A stretch of DNA of 11,340 bases from an uncultured Actinomycetes bacterium (GCA_946886425.1 CAMPIP010000065.1:1-11340), one strand, 5' to 3'; positions 1 through 6,568 are shown, counted from the stretch's first letter. The notes: generated by a model from the letters alone, not told the origin. Numbers and translations: made by a program.

Positions 1-1
1 C

Positions 2-1615
2 CCCCGCACCACCGCCCAGGCCGGCGCCTACGCGACCTTCGACACGCGCCGCGGGCGCCAGGTCGCGGTCCGGGTCGGCGTCTCCTTCGTCAGCGTCGAG
101 GGCGCCCGTCGCAACCTCGCCGCCGAGAGCAGCGGCCACGGTTTCGGGGCGATCGTTGCCGCGGCCCGGCAGCGCTGGCGCCAGGCGCTCGGCCGCGCCC
201 GCGTCAGCGGCGGGCCGGACCCGCTCCTCGACACCTTCTACACGGCGCTCTACCGCGTCTTCGGATCGCCGCGGACCTTCAGCGACGTCGGCGGCGAGTA
301 CCCCGGCATGGACGGCCAAGTCCACCGGGCCCGCGGCTACGTCAAGTACGCTGACTTCTCCGGCTGGGACGTCTACCGCACCCAGGTGCAGCTGCTGGCG
401 CTGCTGGCGCCGGAGCGGGCCGGCGACCTGATGCGCTCGCTGCTCGACGACGCCGCCCAGACCGGCTGCCTGCCGCGCTGGTCCTACGCCAACGGCCAGA
501 GCATGACGATGGTCGGCGACCCCGCCGCCCCGGCGCTCGCCTCCGCGGCAGCCTTCGGCGCCCAGTTCGACCGCGCCGCGGCGCTGGCGGCGATGCTGCG
601 CGGCGCCACCGAACCGTGCGAAAGCGCCAACGGCGAATACGTCCAGCGTCAGGGCCTGTCCGAATACCTGCGGCTCGGGTACCTGCCCTTCGACATCGAT
701 GCCAACGTCCGCAACGCCAACTCGATTTACGGCGATCCCCAGGCGGTTTGGGGCTCGGCCGCGACCACGCTCGAGTACGCGGTCGCCGACTTCGCGGTCG
801 CCCGGATGGCGGCGCTGGCCGGCGACGACGGCACCTACCGGGAGTTCGTCCGCCGCGCCGCCAACTGGCGCCGCCTCTTCAACCCGGCCAGCGGCATGAT
901 CGAGCCGCGCCACGCCGATGGCTCCTTCCTGACCGGCTACGACAACGTCGGCGGCGGCGGCTTCGTCGAGGGCAACTCGGTTCAGTACACCTGGGCGGTC
1001 CCGCAGGACCCGGCCGGGCTGATCGCGCGGATGGGTGGCGCCGGCCCCGCCTCCCGGCGTCTGGATCGCTTCCTCCGCAAGCTCAACGCCGGCCCCGGCG
1101 GCACCCATACCGACCACGCCCTGCTCGGCAACGAGCCGACCCTGCACACGCCCTGGCTCTACGACTGGATGGGCCAGCCGTACAAGACTCAGGCGGCGGT
1201 GCGGCGGGCGCTGGGCCTCTACGACACCTCTCCCGACGGCTACCCCGGCAACGACGACCTCGGCACGCTCTCGGCCTGGTACGTATTCGCCGCCCTCGGT
1301 CTCTACCCGGAGGTGCCGGGGACGGGGCTGCTGGCGATCTCCAGCCCCCTCTTCGGCCGCGCCGAGCTGCGGCTCGCCGACCGCCGCCGCGCCCTGATCC
1401 TCGCCTCCGGCCGCGGCCCGTACGTCGACTCGCTGCGCCTCGACGGGCGCGCCCACGCGCGACCCTGGACCACCTACTGCGAGCTGGCCCGCGGGGCCAC
1501 GCTTTCCTTCCGTCTCTCGCCGCGCCCCGATCGCCGTTGGGGTGCCGCCCCGGCCGCCCGGCCGCCCTCTTACGGCCCGCGCGACCCGCGGCGGGGCGAG
1601 TCCTGTGTCGGTTAG
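2..1615 (+). CDS. GH92 family alpha-mannosidase, C-terminal part (5' end outside window)
   Basis: This is a glycoside hydrolase of family GH92, a family of calcium-dependent, usually exported alpha-mannosidases that trim mannose from glycans. The frame is open from base 2, so the start and any signal peptide lie upstream. The 537 residues present cover the end of the N-terminal beta-domain (VGVSFVSVEGARRN near 78-119) and the whole catalytic (alpha/alpha)6 domain. Family motifs are YTALYR, FSGWDVYRTQ, the EGNSVQYTW segment whose Glu (968-970) matches the expected general acid, GNEP (1127-1138), and GNDDLGTLSAWYV (1247 on), whose aspartates match the expected general-base region. The usual VPHD reads VPQD here (998-1009). 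The C-terminal WG...RPPS ending is normal, so the 3' end is complete. The stop overlaps the next gene, implying one operon. Linkage specificity (alpha-1,2, -1,3 or -1,6) cannot be told from this. Confidence 0.93.
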   Translation, partial: PRTTAQAGAYATFDTRRGRQVAVRVGVSFVSVEGARRNLAAESSGHGFGAIVAAARQRWRQALGRARVSGGPDPLLDTFYTALYRVFGSPRTFSDVGGEYPGMDGQVHRARGYVKYADFSGWDVYRTQVQLLALLAPERAGDLMRSLLDDAAQTGCLPRWSYANGQSMTMVGDPAAPALASAAAFGAQFDRAAALAAMLRGATEPCESANGEYVQRQGLSEYLRLGYLPFDIDANVRNANSIYGDPQAVWGSAATTLEYAVADFAVARMAALAGDDGTYREFVRRAANWRRLFNPASGMIEPRHADGSFLTGYDNVGGGGFVEGNSVQYTWAVPQDPAGLIARMGGAGPASRRLDRFLRKLNAGPGGTHTDHALLGNEPTLHTPWLYDWMGQPYKTQAAVRRALGLYDTSPDGYPGNDDLGTLSAWYVFAALGLYPEVPGTGLLAISSPLFGRAELRLADRRRALILASGRGPYVDSLRLDGRAHARPWTTYCELARGATLSFRLSPRPDRRWGAAPAARPPSYGPRDPRRGESCVG

Positions 1616-3134
1616 CGACTCGAACCGCTCGCTGGTCCTGATCGGCGTCCTCGCCCTCACCGCCGTCGGCGCCGCGCTGCGCTTCGCGACCCTCGACCTG
1701 CAGGCCTACCACCACGACGAGGTGATCACGGCGATGCGGGTGATCCCCGGCAGCTTCGGGGAAATGTTCGACGCCGTGAAGTGGAGCGAGTCGAACCCGC
1801 CCCTCTACTACGTCCTCGCCTGGGCCTGGGCGAAGCTGTTCGGCAGCGACGAGTTCGCCCTGCGCTCGCTCTCGGCCCTGTTCGGGGTCGCCACGGTCCC
1901 GCTCGGCTACCTGATCGGCCGCCAGCTCGCCGACTGGCGCACCGGCCTCGTCCTCACCGGGATGCTGGCGGTCAACCCGATGCTGATCTGGTACTCGCAG
2001 GAGGCCCGTTCCTACGCACCGCTGGTCTTCTTCACCGCGCTCTCGCTGCTCTTCTTCCTGCGCGCCCTCGACAGCCGCCGCGGCCGCGACCTCGGCCTCT
2101 GGGCGCTGGCCTCGGCGCTCGCTCTATGCAGTCACTATTTCGCCCTCTTCGCGGTCGCGATCGAGGCCGCCTGGCTGCTGTTCGCCCTGCGCGATCGCTG
2201 GCGGGCGGTGCTGCCGGCGCTCGGGGCGGTCCTCGCCACCGGCCTGGCGCTGCTGCCGCTGCTCGCCTCGCAGGTCAACCCGACCCACATCGGCTGGATC
2301 GAGAACAGCCCTCTCGGCGAGCGCCTCTGGGAGACGCTGGCGAACTTTGCGATCGGCGAGACCGGCCACGTGATCGCCGAGCCGCCGCGCGACCGCTACG
2401 CGGTGGTGCCGCTTGCGCTGCTCGGCGCCGGCGTGCTGCTGGCGCTCGTCCTCGGCAGCCGTCGCGAGCGTCGCGGCGCCGGCCTCGGCCTCATGCTCGG
2501 CCTCGGGGTCCCCGCCCTGGCGGCCATGGCGGCGCTGATCGGCAAGGACTACGTGGTCGAGCGCAACCTGCTGCCGGCCCTGGTCCCGCTCGCCGCCGTC
2601 GCCTCGATCGGGTTCGCGACCGCCGCCGCCCGCCGCCTCGGCATCCTCCTCGCGGTCGCGCTCTGCGCTTACTGGCTCGCCTTCGACGTTCACGTCACCC
2701 GGACCCCGAACCTGCAGCGCCCGGACTTCCGCACCTTGACCGCAGACCTCGGCCCGCCGACCCGCCCCCGCGCGATCGTCAGCTGGAAGCTGGCCAGCGA
2801 CTCGATCCGCTGGTACCTCGACGATCGGGCGTTGCGGATGTACGGGGGCGCCGAACGGGTAGGGGAGGTGGACGTGTTCAGTAAGCCGGTCTCCGCTGGG
2901 CAGCCGATTAACCTTCCGCCCTCGTTTCGACTCGTCGAGACGGTCCGCCTCTACCGGCTGACGCTCAACCGCTACGTATCCCGCCACCCGATGCGACTCC
3001 GCTTCCAAGCCCTCGACGCCCTGCCGACCGGATTCGGCGAAAACGCCGTGGTCATCGACGCCCCGCCCGCAACCCGGGCACGGCTCGGGGCCGAAGCGCG
3101 GACCGCGCCCTCGAGCCCGGAGGAGGAGGGATGA
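1605..3134 (+). CDS. GT39-type membrane glycosyltransferase (polyprenyl-phosphate sugar donor)
   Basis: This is a multi-pass GT-C fold transferase of the ArnT/protein-O-mannosyltransferase kind (glycosyltransferase family 39). Such enzymes use a polyprenyl-phosphate-linked sugar to glycosylate acceptors on the outer face of the membrane. About ten or eleven hydrophobic segments fill residues 8-365. After the first comes the acidic motif HHDE (Asp38-Glu39), the signature catalytic loop of the family. NPPLYYVLAW and YSQEARSYAPL are also typical. The last ~130 residues form a hydrophilic, probably exterior tail. I chose GTG 1605, which overlaps the GH92 stop by 11 nt and has GGGGCGAG just upstream. 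An ATG at 1542 would add 21 proline/arginine-rich residues and a 74-nt overlap, and cannot be excluded. The neighbouring alpha-mannosidase makes mannose a reasonable but unproven sugar. Overlap with the following gtrA-like gene (ATGA) indicates translational coupling. Confidence 0.88.
   Translation: MSVSDSNRSLVLIGVLALTAVGAALRFATLDLQAYHHDEVITAMRVIPGSFGEMFDAVKWSESNPPLYYVLAWAWAKLFGSDEFALRSLSALFGVATVPLGYLIGRQLADWRTGLVLTGMLAVNPMLIWYSQEARSYAPLVFFTALSLLFFLRALDSRRGRDLGLWALASALALCSHYFALFAVAIEAAWLLFALRDRWRAVLPALGAVLATGLALLPLLASQVNPTHIGWIENSPLGERLWETLANFAIGETGHVIAEPPRDRYAVVPLALLGAGVLLALVLGSRRERRGAGLGLMLGLGVPALAAMAALIGKDYVVERNLLPALVPLAAVASIGFATAAARRLGILLAVALCAYWLAFDVHVTRTPNLQRPDFRTLTADLGPPTRPRAIVSWKLASDSIRWYLDDRALRMYGGAERVGEVDVFSKPVSAGQPINLPPSFRLVETVRLYRLTLNRYVSRHPMRLRFQALDALPTGFGENAVVIDAPPATRARLGAEARTAPSSPEEEG
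3119..3130 (+). promoter_or_regulatory. Strong ribosome binding site of the GtrA-like gene
   Basis: The purine run GGAGGAGGAGGG directly precedes ATG 3131. AGGAGG at 3121-3126 gives a spacing of 4 nt. It lies inside the last codons of the glycosyltransferase gene and fixes ATG 3131 as the start, within an ATGA stop/start overlap. Confidence 0.75.
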
Positions 3135-3571
3135 GCAGCGCCGGGGAGCTCGCTTACCGCGTCGGCGCCGCCGCCCGCCAGCGCGCCAGCTGGCTGCAGC
3201 TGCTCAAATTCTCCGTCGTCGGCGGCTCCGGCTACGTGGTCAACCTCGCCGTCTTCGCCCTCCTCGACGGCAACCTCGGCGCCCATCACTCGCTGGCTGC
3301 GATCGGTGCCTTCTGCGTCGCCGTCACCAACAACTTCCTCTGGAACCGTTACTGGACCTTCGGTGCCGGAGAGGGGAGGGCGAGCTTCCAGGCGATGCGG
3401 TTCCTCACCGTCAGCGCCCTCTCCCTGATCCTCAACCTGGCGGTGTTGGAGGCGATCGTCGCCGGCACCGCCGTCGGCGCCCTCACCGCCCAGGCGATCG
3501 CCGTTGCCGCGGTCATGCCTTTCAATTTCCTGGGCAACAAGCTCTGGACGTTTCAGGCAGAACCGGGTTAG
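3131..3571 (+). CDS. GtrA-like four-helix membrane protein
   Basis: This 146-residue protein has the full length and pattern of the GtrA family (Pfam GtrA). Four hydrophobic helices lie at about residues 24-44, 52-70, 92-112 and 117-137. Each helix pair ends in the hallmark aromatic/Asn motif: NNFLWNRYWTF after helix 2 and NFLGNKLWTFQ at the C-terminus. Family members are thought to help move polyprenyl-phosphate-linked sugars across the membrane, or to assist the transferases that use them. That fits its position directly behind a GT39-type transferase. It starts at ATG 3131 in an ATGA overlap with that gene. Its stop (3569-3571) overlaps the stop of the opposing gene at 3568, leaving no room for a terminator between them. 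The biochemical role of GtrA proteins is not firmly settled, so the flippase idea is inference from family and context. Confidence 0.9.
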   Translation: MSSAGELAYRVGAAARQRASWLQLLKFSVVGGSGYVVNLAVFALLDGNLGAHHSLAAIGAFCVAVTNNFLWNRYWTFGAGEGRASFQAMRFLTVSALSLILNLAVLEAIVAGTAVGALTAQAIAVAAVMPFNFLGNKLWTFQAEPG

Positions 3572-3924
3572 CGGCCCTCGGCCTTGAGGAGATCGAGTAG
3601 CTCGGGCAGGCGCTGGCGCAGGTGCGGGTCCGGGGAGGACAGCTCGGCCCTGGCGAGATGAATCGCCGCGCCGACGCGCAGGGCCGCCTGCTCGGGCTGG
3701 CCGCCGACCTGGCGCTCGAGGCGCTCCAGGGTCGGCCAGTCGGCCTGCAGGCGCCAGAGCGCCTGGCGTGCCGCCCCGGCATCTTCCTCCGACAGCTCGA
3801 CGATCGCTTCGAGGCTTGTCCGCAGCGGCTCCGGGGTGCCTTCGGCGGCGTCGACAGCCGCGATCAGGTCGCTCCGGGGGCAGCTGCCCTCGACCATGGC
3901 CAGCGCTTCTCTACTCTCCCGCAT
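3568..3924 (-). CDS. Hypothetical 118-residue helical protein
   Basis: I do not recognise this protein. It is predicted soluble, with no signal peptide, membrane segment or cysteine-based metal site. It is rich in Leu, Ala, Glu and Arg in heptad-like patterns (for example ALWRLQADWPTLERLERQVG, then LRQRLPELLDLLKAEG at the C-terminus), so an all-helical bundle is likely. It is supported as a real gene by an excellent Shine-Dalgarno: on the minus strand AAGAGGAGGT precedes ATG 3924 by 6 nt. A plausible promoter lies at 4005-4034. The plus-strand ORF on the same DNA has no such signals. Its TAA stop overlaps the TAG of the convergent gtrA-like gene by 2 nt. It is divergent from the LeuRS-like gene with 134 nt between starts, so co-regulation is possible. 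No function is proposed. Confidence 0.72.
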   Translation of the reverse strand: MRESREALAMVEGSCPRSDLIAAVDAAEGTPEPLRTSLEAIVELSEEDAGAARQALWRLQADWPTLERLERQVGGQPEQAALRVGAAIHLARAELSSPDPHLRQRLPELLDLLKAEGR

Positions 3925-3926
3925 GT

Positions 3927-3936
3927 TGGGACCTCC
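3927..3936 (-). promoter_or_regulatory. Ribosome binding site deciding the 118-aa gene
   Basis: Read on the minus strand this is AAGAGGAGGT, close to a perfect anti-16S match, placed about 6 nt before ATG 3924. It is the main evidence that the minus-strand frame is translated rather than the overlapping plus-strand frames. Confidence 0.75.
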
Positions 3937-3952
3937 TCTTCAGGTCTCGGCC

Positions 3953-3984
3953 CGGCCCCGTGGTGTTGCCGCACCGCGGGGCCG
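3953..3984. other. 13-bp hairpin in the divergent leader between the 118-aa gene and the LeuRS-like gene
   Basis: CGGCCCCG (3953-3960) pairs perfectly with CGGGGCCG (3977-3984). Inside it GGTG (3962-3965) pairs with CACC (3972-3975), and a single T-G wobble joins the two blocks. This gives a 13-bp stem with a 6-nt loop. There is no U-run on either side, so it is not a standard intrinsic terminator. It falls between the proposed minus-strand transcription start (~3998) and the Shine-Dalgarno at 3927-3936, so it would form in the 5' leader of that gene. It could equally be a protein-binding inverted repeat. Confidence 0.5.
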
Positions 3985-4004
3985 TCTCGTAGGCAGACAG
4001 CCGG

Positions 4005-4034
4005 AGCGTATGCCCGCGCACGGATGCGTGGCAA
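4005..4034 (-). promoter_or_regulatory. Putative sigma-70-type promoter of the 118-aa gene
   Basis: On the minus strand TTGCCA (plus 4034-4029) and TACGCT (plus 4010-4005) are separated by 18 bp. The -35 matches consensus at 5 of 6 positions and the -10 keeps the TA...T pattern. The predicted start near 3998 gives a leader of about 75 nt containing the 3953-3984 hairpin. Confidence 0.4.
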
Positions 4035-4042
4035 CCCTCGGC

Positions 4043-4048
4043 TAGCCT
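4043..4048 (+). promoter_or_regulatory. Possible -10 element of the LeuRS-like gene
   Basis: TAGCCT fits the TANNNT pattern of actinobacterial -10 elements. It would place the transcript start near 4055, only about 4 nt before ATG 4059, giving a near-leaderless mRNA. The Shine-Dalgarno-like GGGGCGGAG (4050-4058) directly abuts the ATG, which is too close for normal use. I see no good -35. Confidence 0.28.
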
Positions 4049-4058
4049 TGGGGCGGAG

Positions 4059-6305
4059 ATGAGCGACGCGAAGCCGAACTACGACGCGGCGGCGATCGAG
4101 GCCGCCCGGCGCACCGTCTGGGAGCGGCGCGGTGACTTCGAGGCGCCGCGGACCGCCGGGGACCGGCCCCACGTCTATGTGAAGCCGTCGAGCCCGTTCA
4201 CCTCCGGCAACCTGCACATGGGCCACGTCCGCGATTACTCGATCGGCGACGCCTACGCCCGCTTCCGGCGGGCCCGCGGCGACGCCGTCCTGCTCGGCTT
4301 CGGCTTCGACGCCTTCGGCCTGCCGGCCGAGCTGGCGGCGATCGAGCGCCAGATCCCGCCGGCCGAGTGGGTCGCCCAGTGCGGCGAGCGGATGCTCGAG
4401 CAGATGAAACGACTCGGCTTCTCCTTCGACTACGACCGCGTCTTCTACAGCTCCGACGAGGGCCAGTACCGCTGGTCGCAGTGGCTCTTCCTGACCCTGC
4501 TCGAGGCGGGCTTGGTCTACCGCGACGACGCCACCGTCGACTGGTGCGACACCTGCCAGACCACCCTGGCCTCGATCCAGGTCGAGGACGGCCGCTGCTG
4601 GCGCTGCCACAACGAGGTGCGGCTGATCCGCCGCCCGACCTGGTTCCTGAAGATCACCCCTTACCTGGAGGAGAACGACCGCAACCTCGCCGCGCTCGAG
4701 GAGAGCGGCAAGTGGGACGAGCTCTCGCTGGCCACCCAGCGCTACATCCTCGGCCGCGCCGACGGCGTCGAGCTCGATCTCGATGCTGACGACGGCCGCC
4801 GCCTCACCGTCTTCACGCCGCACCGCCAGGCAGTTGCCGGCGCTGCCTTCGTGCTGCTCTCGCCGCGTCATCCCCAGGTGGGGGAGTGGGCGGCCGGCGA
4901 CGGTGTCCGCGAGGCGCTCGAGGAGCTGCGCTCCGGCGGTTGGGAGCGCAGCGCCCGCGACGCCGCCGCCGTCCCGATGGTCGACACCGGCGAGTCCATC
5001 CCCGGCCCGGACGGCGCCGCGCTGCCGGTTCTGGTCTCGCCGCTGGTCGACGCCCGCTTTGGCCCGACCGCCAGCCTCGGCATCCCGGCGGTCGACGAGG
5101 CCGACGCCGAGCTCGCCGCCCGGGTCGAGCGGGTCGCGTTCGAGCCGCCCGCCGAGACGGAGGAGGAGGCGCCGAGCTTCGCCCCGGTCGAGGGGCTTCG
5201 CGAGGGGAAGCGCTACCGCGCCAACGACTTCTCGATCTCGCGCCAGCGCTCCTGGGGCACGCCGATCCCGATCGTCAACTGCGAGAGCTGCGGGCCGGTG
5301 CCGGTGCCCGAGGCCGATCTGCCGGTGGTACTGCCCCGCGACATGCTGCCCAGGGCCGACGGCAACCCGCTGGCCGAGCGTCCCGACTTCGTCGACGTCG
5401 CCTGCCCGAAGTGCGGTGAGCCCGCCAAACGCGAGACCGACACCCTCGACTGTCACTTCGACGCGCTCTTCCTCTGGGTCCCCGCCGCGGTGCCGCCGGA
5501 GGACCGGGCCGAGCAGATGTTCACCCACCCGGACCTGAAGAAGTGGCTGCCCTCCGAGCGGCTGGTTGCCGGCGGCGACAGCGGCGGCTTCGTCTTCGAC
5601 CAGCGGATCGTCACCAAGGCGCTGCGCGACATCGGCCCCTTCGAGTTCATGGCCGAGGGCGAGCCCTTCGCCGGCTGCCTCTTCCACGAGATGGTGATCG
5701 CCGACGGCCGCAAGATGAGCAAGCACCTCGGCAACGTCGTCAACCCCGATGAGCTGGTCGAGCAGTACGGCGCCGACACCGTGCGGCTGGCCGTCCTCTA
5801 CGCGGCTGGCCCGGCCAAGACCCTCAACTGGAGCGACGGGGCGCTGCGCTTCGCCAACCGCTTCCTGCGCGGCCTCTGGACCTACTCGCACGACCGCTTC
5901 GCCGCGCTGGGGAGCCACGCCCACGACCCCGAGGCGGCGGCCGACACCGAGCACATGCGCGACCGCCTGCGCAAATGGTGCGACAACGGCCTGGAGCGAG
6001 TCACCGAGGACACCGCGGCCCTGCAGATGCACAAGTCGATCCGCAACCTGACCCGGCTCTTCGAGCGGATCCAGGACTTCGAGAAGCGCGTCGTCAAGCG
6101 CCGCGGCCAGCTCGACCGCGCCGATGCGGAGGCCCAGGTGGCCGCCCTGGTGCTTCTCGCGCAGGCGCTGGAGCCGTTCGCTCCCCACGTCGCCGAGCAG
6201 CTGCTGATCGATTCCGGCAGGGATGACGGCCCCGACTTGGTGGGCAGTTGGCCCGAGGCCGCGGCGATCCCGGTCGGTGTGGAGGAGCCCGCTCCTTCGA
6301 GCTGA
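4059..6305 (+). CDS. leuS: Leucyl-tRNA synthetase-like protein (divergent, editing motif and C-terminal domain missing)
   Basis: This is a class I aminoacyl-tRNA synthetase of the LeuRS family, which activates leucine with ATP and loads it on tRNA-Leu. Visible landmarks are HMGH (residues 53-56), FDAFGLPAE, a C4 zinc knuckle at Cys163/166/180/183, a second at Cys408/411/449/452, SRQRSWGTPIPI (394-405), KMSKH (552-556), and a helical anticodon-binding domain ending in ALEPFAPHVAEQLL. At 748 residues it is shorter than most LeuRS (about 800-870). The CP1 insert (~235-390) lacks the TTRPDT editing motif and reads TPHRQA instead. PAHDERD is PAVDEAD, and MQRNWIGRSEG is TQRYILGRADG. GGIEHA...H is GGDSGG...F. 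The protein ends right after the anticodon domain, without the VNGKVRG-type C-terminal domain. The frame is intact and codon use normal, so it is not a pseudogene. It may be the cell's LeuRS or a paralogue with another job. The family call is firm but the substrate is not. Confidence 0.85.
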   Translation: MSDAKPNYDAAAIEAARRTVWERRGDFEAPRTAGDRPHVYVKPSSPFTSGNLHMGHVRDYSIGDAYARFRRARGDAVLLGFGFDAFGLPAELAAIERQIPPAEWVAQCGERMLEQMKRLGFSFDYDRVFYSSDEGQYRWSQWLFLTLLEAGLVYRDDATVDWCDTCQTTLASIQVEDGRCWRCHNEVRLIRRPTWFLKITPYLEENDRNLAALEESGKWDELSLATQRYILGRADGVELDLDADDGRRLTVFTPHRQAVAGAAFVLLSPRHPQVGEWAAGDGVREALEELRSGGWERSARDAAAVPMVDTGESIPGPDGAALPVLVSPLVDARFGPTASLGIPAVDEADAELAARVERVAFEPPAETEEEAPSFAPVEGLREGKRYRANDFSISRQRSWGTPIPIVNCESCGPVPVPEADLPVVLPRDMLPRADGNPLAERPDFVDVACPKCGEPAKRETDTLDCHFDALFLWVPAAVPPEDRAEQMFTHPDLKKWLPSERLVAGGDSGGFVFDQRIVTKALRDIGPFEFMAEGEPFAGCLFHEMVIADGRKMSKHLGNVVNPDELVEQYGADTVRLAVLYAAGPAKTLNWSDGALRFANRFLRGLWTYSHDRFAALGSHAHDPEAAADTEHMRDRLRKWCDNGLERVTEDTAALQMHKSIRNLTRLFERIQDFEKRVVKRRGQLDRADAEAQVAALVLLAQALEPFAPHVAEQLLIDSGRDDGPDLVGSWPEAAAIPVGVEEPAPSS

Positions 6306-6347
6306 ACTCGGCCTCGATCAAGAGTCCAGTTGATTAGATAAGACGGC

Positions 6348-6376
6348 TTGATTGTTACACACCGGTGTGTTATGAA
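6348..6376 (+). promoter_or_regulatory. Extended -10 promoter with a 14-bp palindromic operator in its spacer
   Basis: TTGATT (6348-6353) and TATGAA (6371-6376) are exactly 17 bp apart, and TGT precedes the -10, giving an extended -10. The spacer is mostly filled by the perfect palindrome ACACACCGGTGTGT (6357-6370). This is the classic layout for a repressor dimer blocking RNA polymerase. A weaker partial copy around ACCGGTG (6397-6403) lies 36 bp further on. The repressor is unknown; the small HTH protein at 6569-6835 is one candidate. The product of the transcript is unclear. Confidence 0.6.
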
Positions 6377-6533
6377 TTGCCCTGCCGGGCGATCAAACCG
6401 GTGACAGGGGCGGGGCTTCCGCAGGACCGGGAAACCGCCTTGGGGTGGCAAAGGAGGACCAGTCGAGGAGCCGGGATCAGATGATTCCCGGTGATGCCGA
6501 GATGCTCGGCGTCGCCCCGTCCCTGCATCGTCC

Positions 6534-6557
6534 CGGCGCGTCGGGGGTGACGCGCCG
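6534..6557. terminator. GC-rich hairpin, possible bidirectional terminator
   Basis: CGGCGCGTC (6534-6542) and GACGCGCCG (6549-6557) form a perfect 9-bp stem with a 6-nt loop. It lies 11 nt beyond the stop of the minus-strand HTH gene and at the end of the possible plus-strand transcript from 6383. There is no T-run on either strand, so termination would have to be of the U-less type described in high-GC bacteria, or the hairpin may only protect 3' ends. Confidence 0.4.
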
Positions 6558-6568
6558 CGGATCGCCCG

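Larger units (their letters stand above)
6306..6568. other. Gene-free stretch with promoter, operator-like palindrome and hairpins; candidate small RNA
   Basis: No convincing protein gene is seen. The left part (6320-6380) is clearly more AT-rich than the rest of the window and carries the promoter at 6348-6376. From the predicted start near 6383 rightwards there are several local hairpins: GCGG/CCGC (6410-6422), CCGGGA/TCCCGG (6471-6491), GCCGA/TCGGC (6496-6510), and a 9-bp GC-rich stem at 6534-6557. A structured transcript of about 175 nt is therefore possible. A GTG frame from 6445 (65 codons) runs antisense into the regulator gene and lacks protein-like character. I could not match the region to a known riboswitch or RNA family by eye. 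Confidence 0.3.

Noticed and set aside
1542..1604. ATG 1542 as start of the GT39-type gene
   Set aside because: It would add 21 Pro/Arg-rich residues inside the GH92 coding end. GTG 1605 with a purine-rich upstream element and short overlap is the simpler start, though not proven.
3925..4058. T-box or other aminoacyl-tRNA sensing leader for the LeuRS-like gene
   Set aside because: The interval is too short, I find no T-box core sequence, and the hairpin lacks the antiterminator/terminator alternatives.
3622..4062. Plus-strand 146-codon frame opposite the hypothetical gene
   Set aside because: No Shine-Dalgarno and low-complexity composition, whereas the minus-strand gene has a near-perfect one.
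3864..6188. 774-codon minus-strand open frame opposite the LeuRS-like gene
   Set aside because: It is an antisense shadow caused by high GC at third positions. Its translation is Val/Gly/Arg/Asp-rich without domain pattern, and the plus strand carries clear synthetase motifs. Its 3' end also crosses the better supported 118-aa gene region.
6379..6535. Known riboswitch (SAM, cobalamin, c-di-GMP, ZTP, TPP) in the gene-free stretch
   Set aside because: I compared remembered core motifs by eye and none matched convincingly; an Infernal/Rfam search would be decisive.
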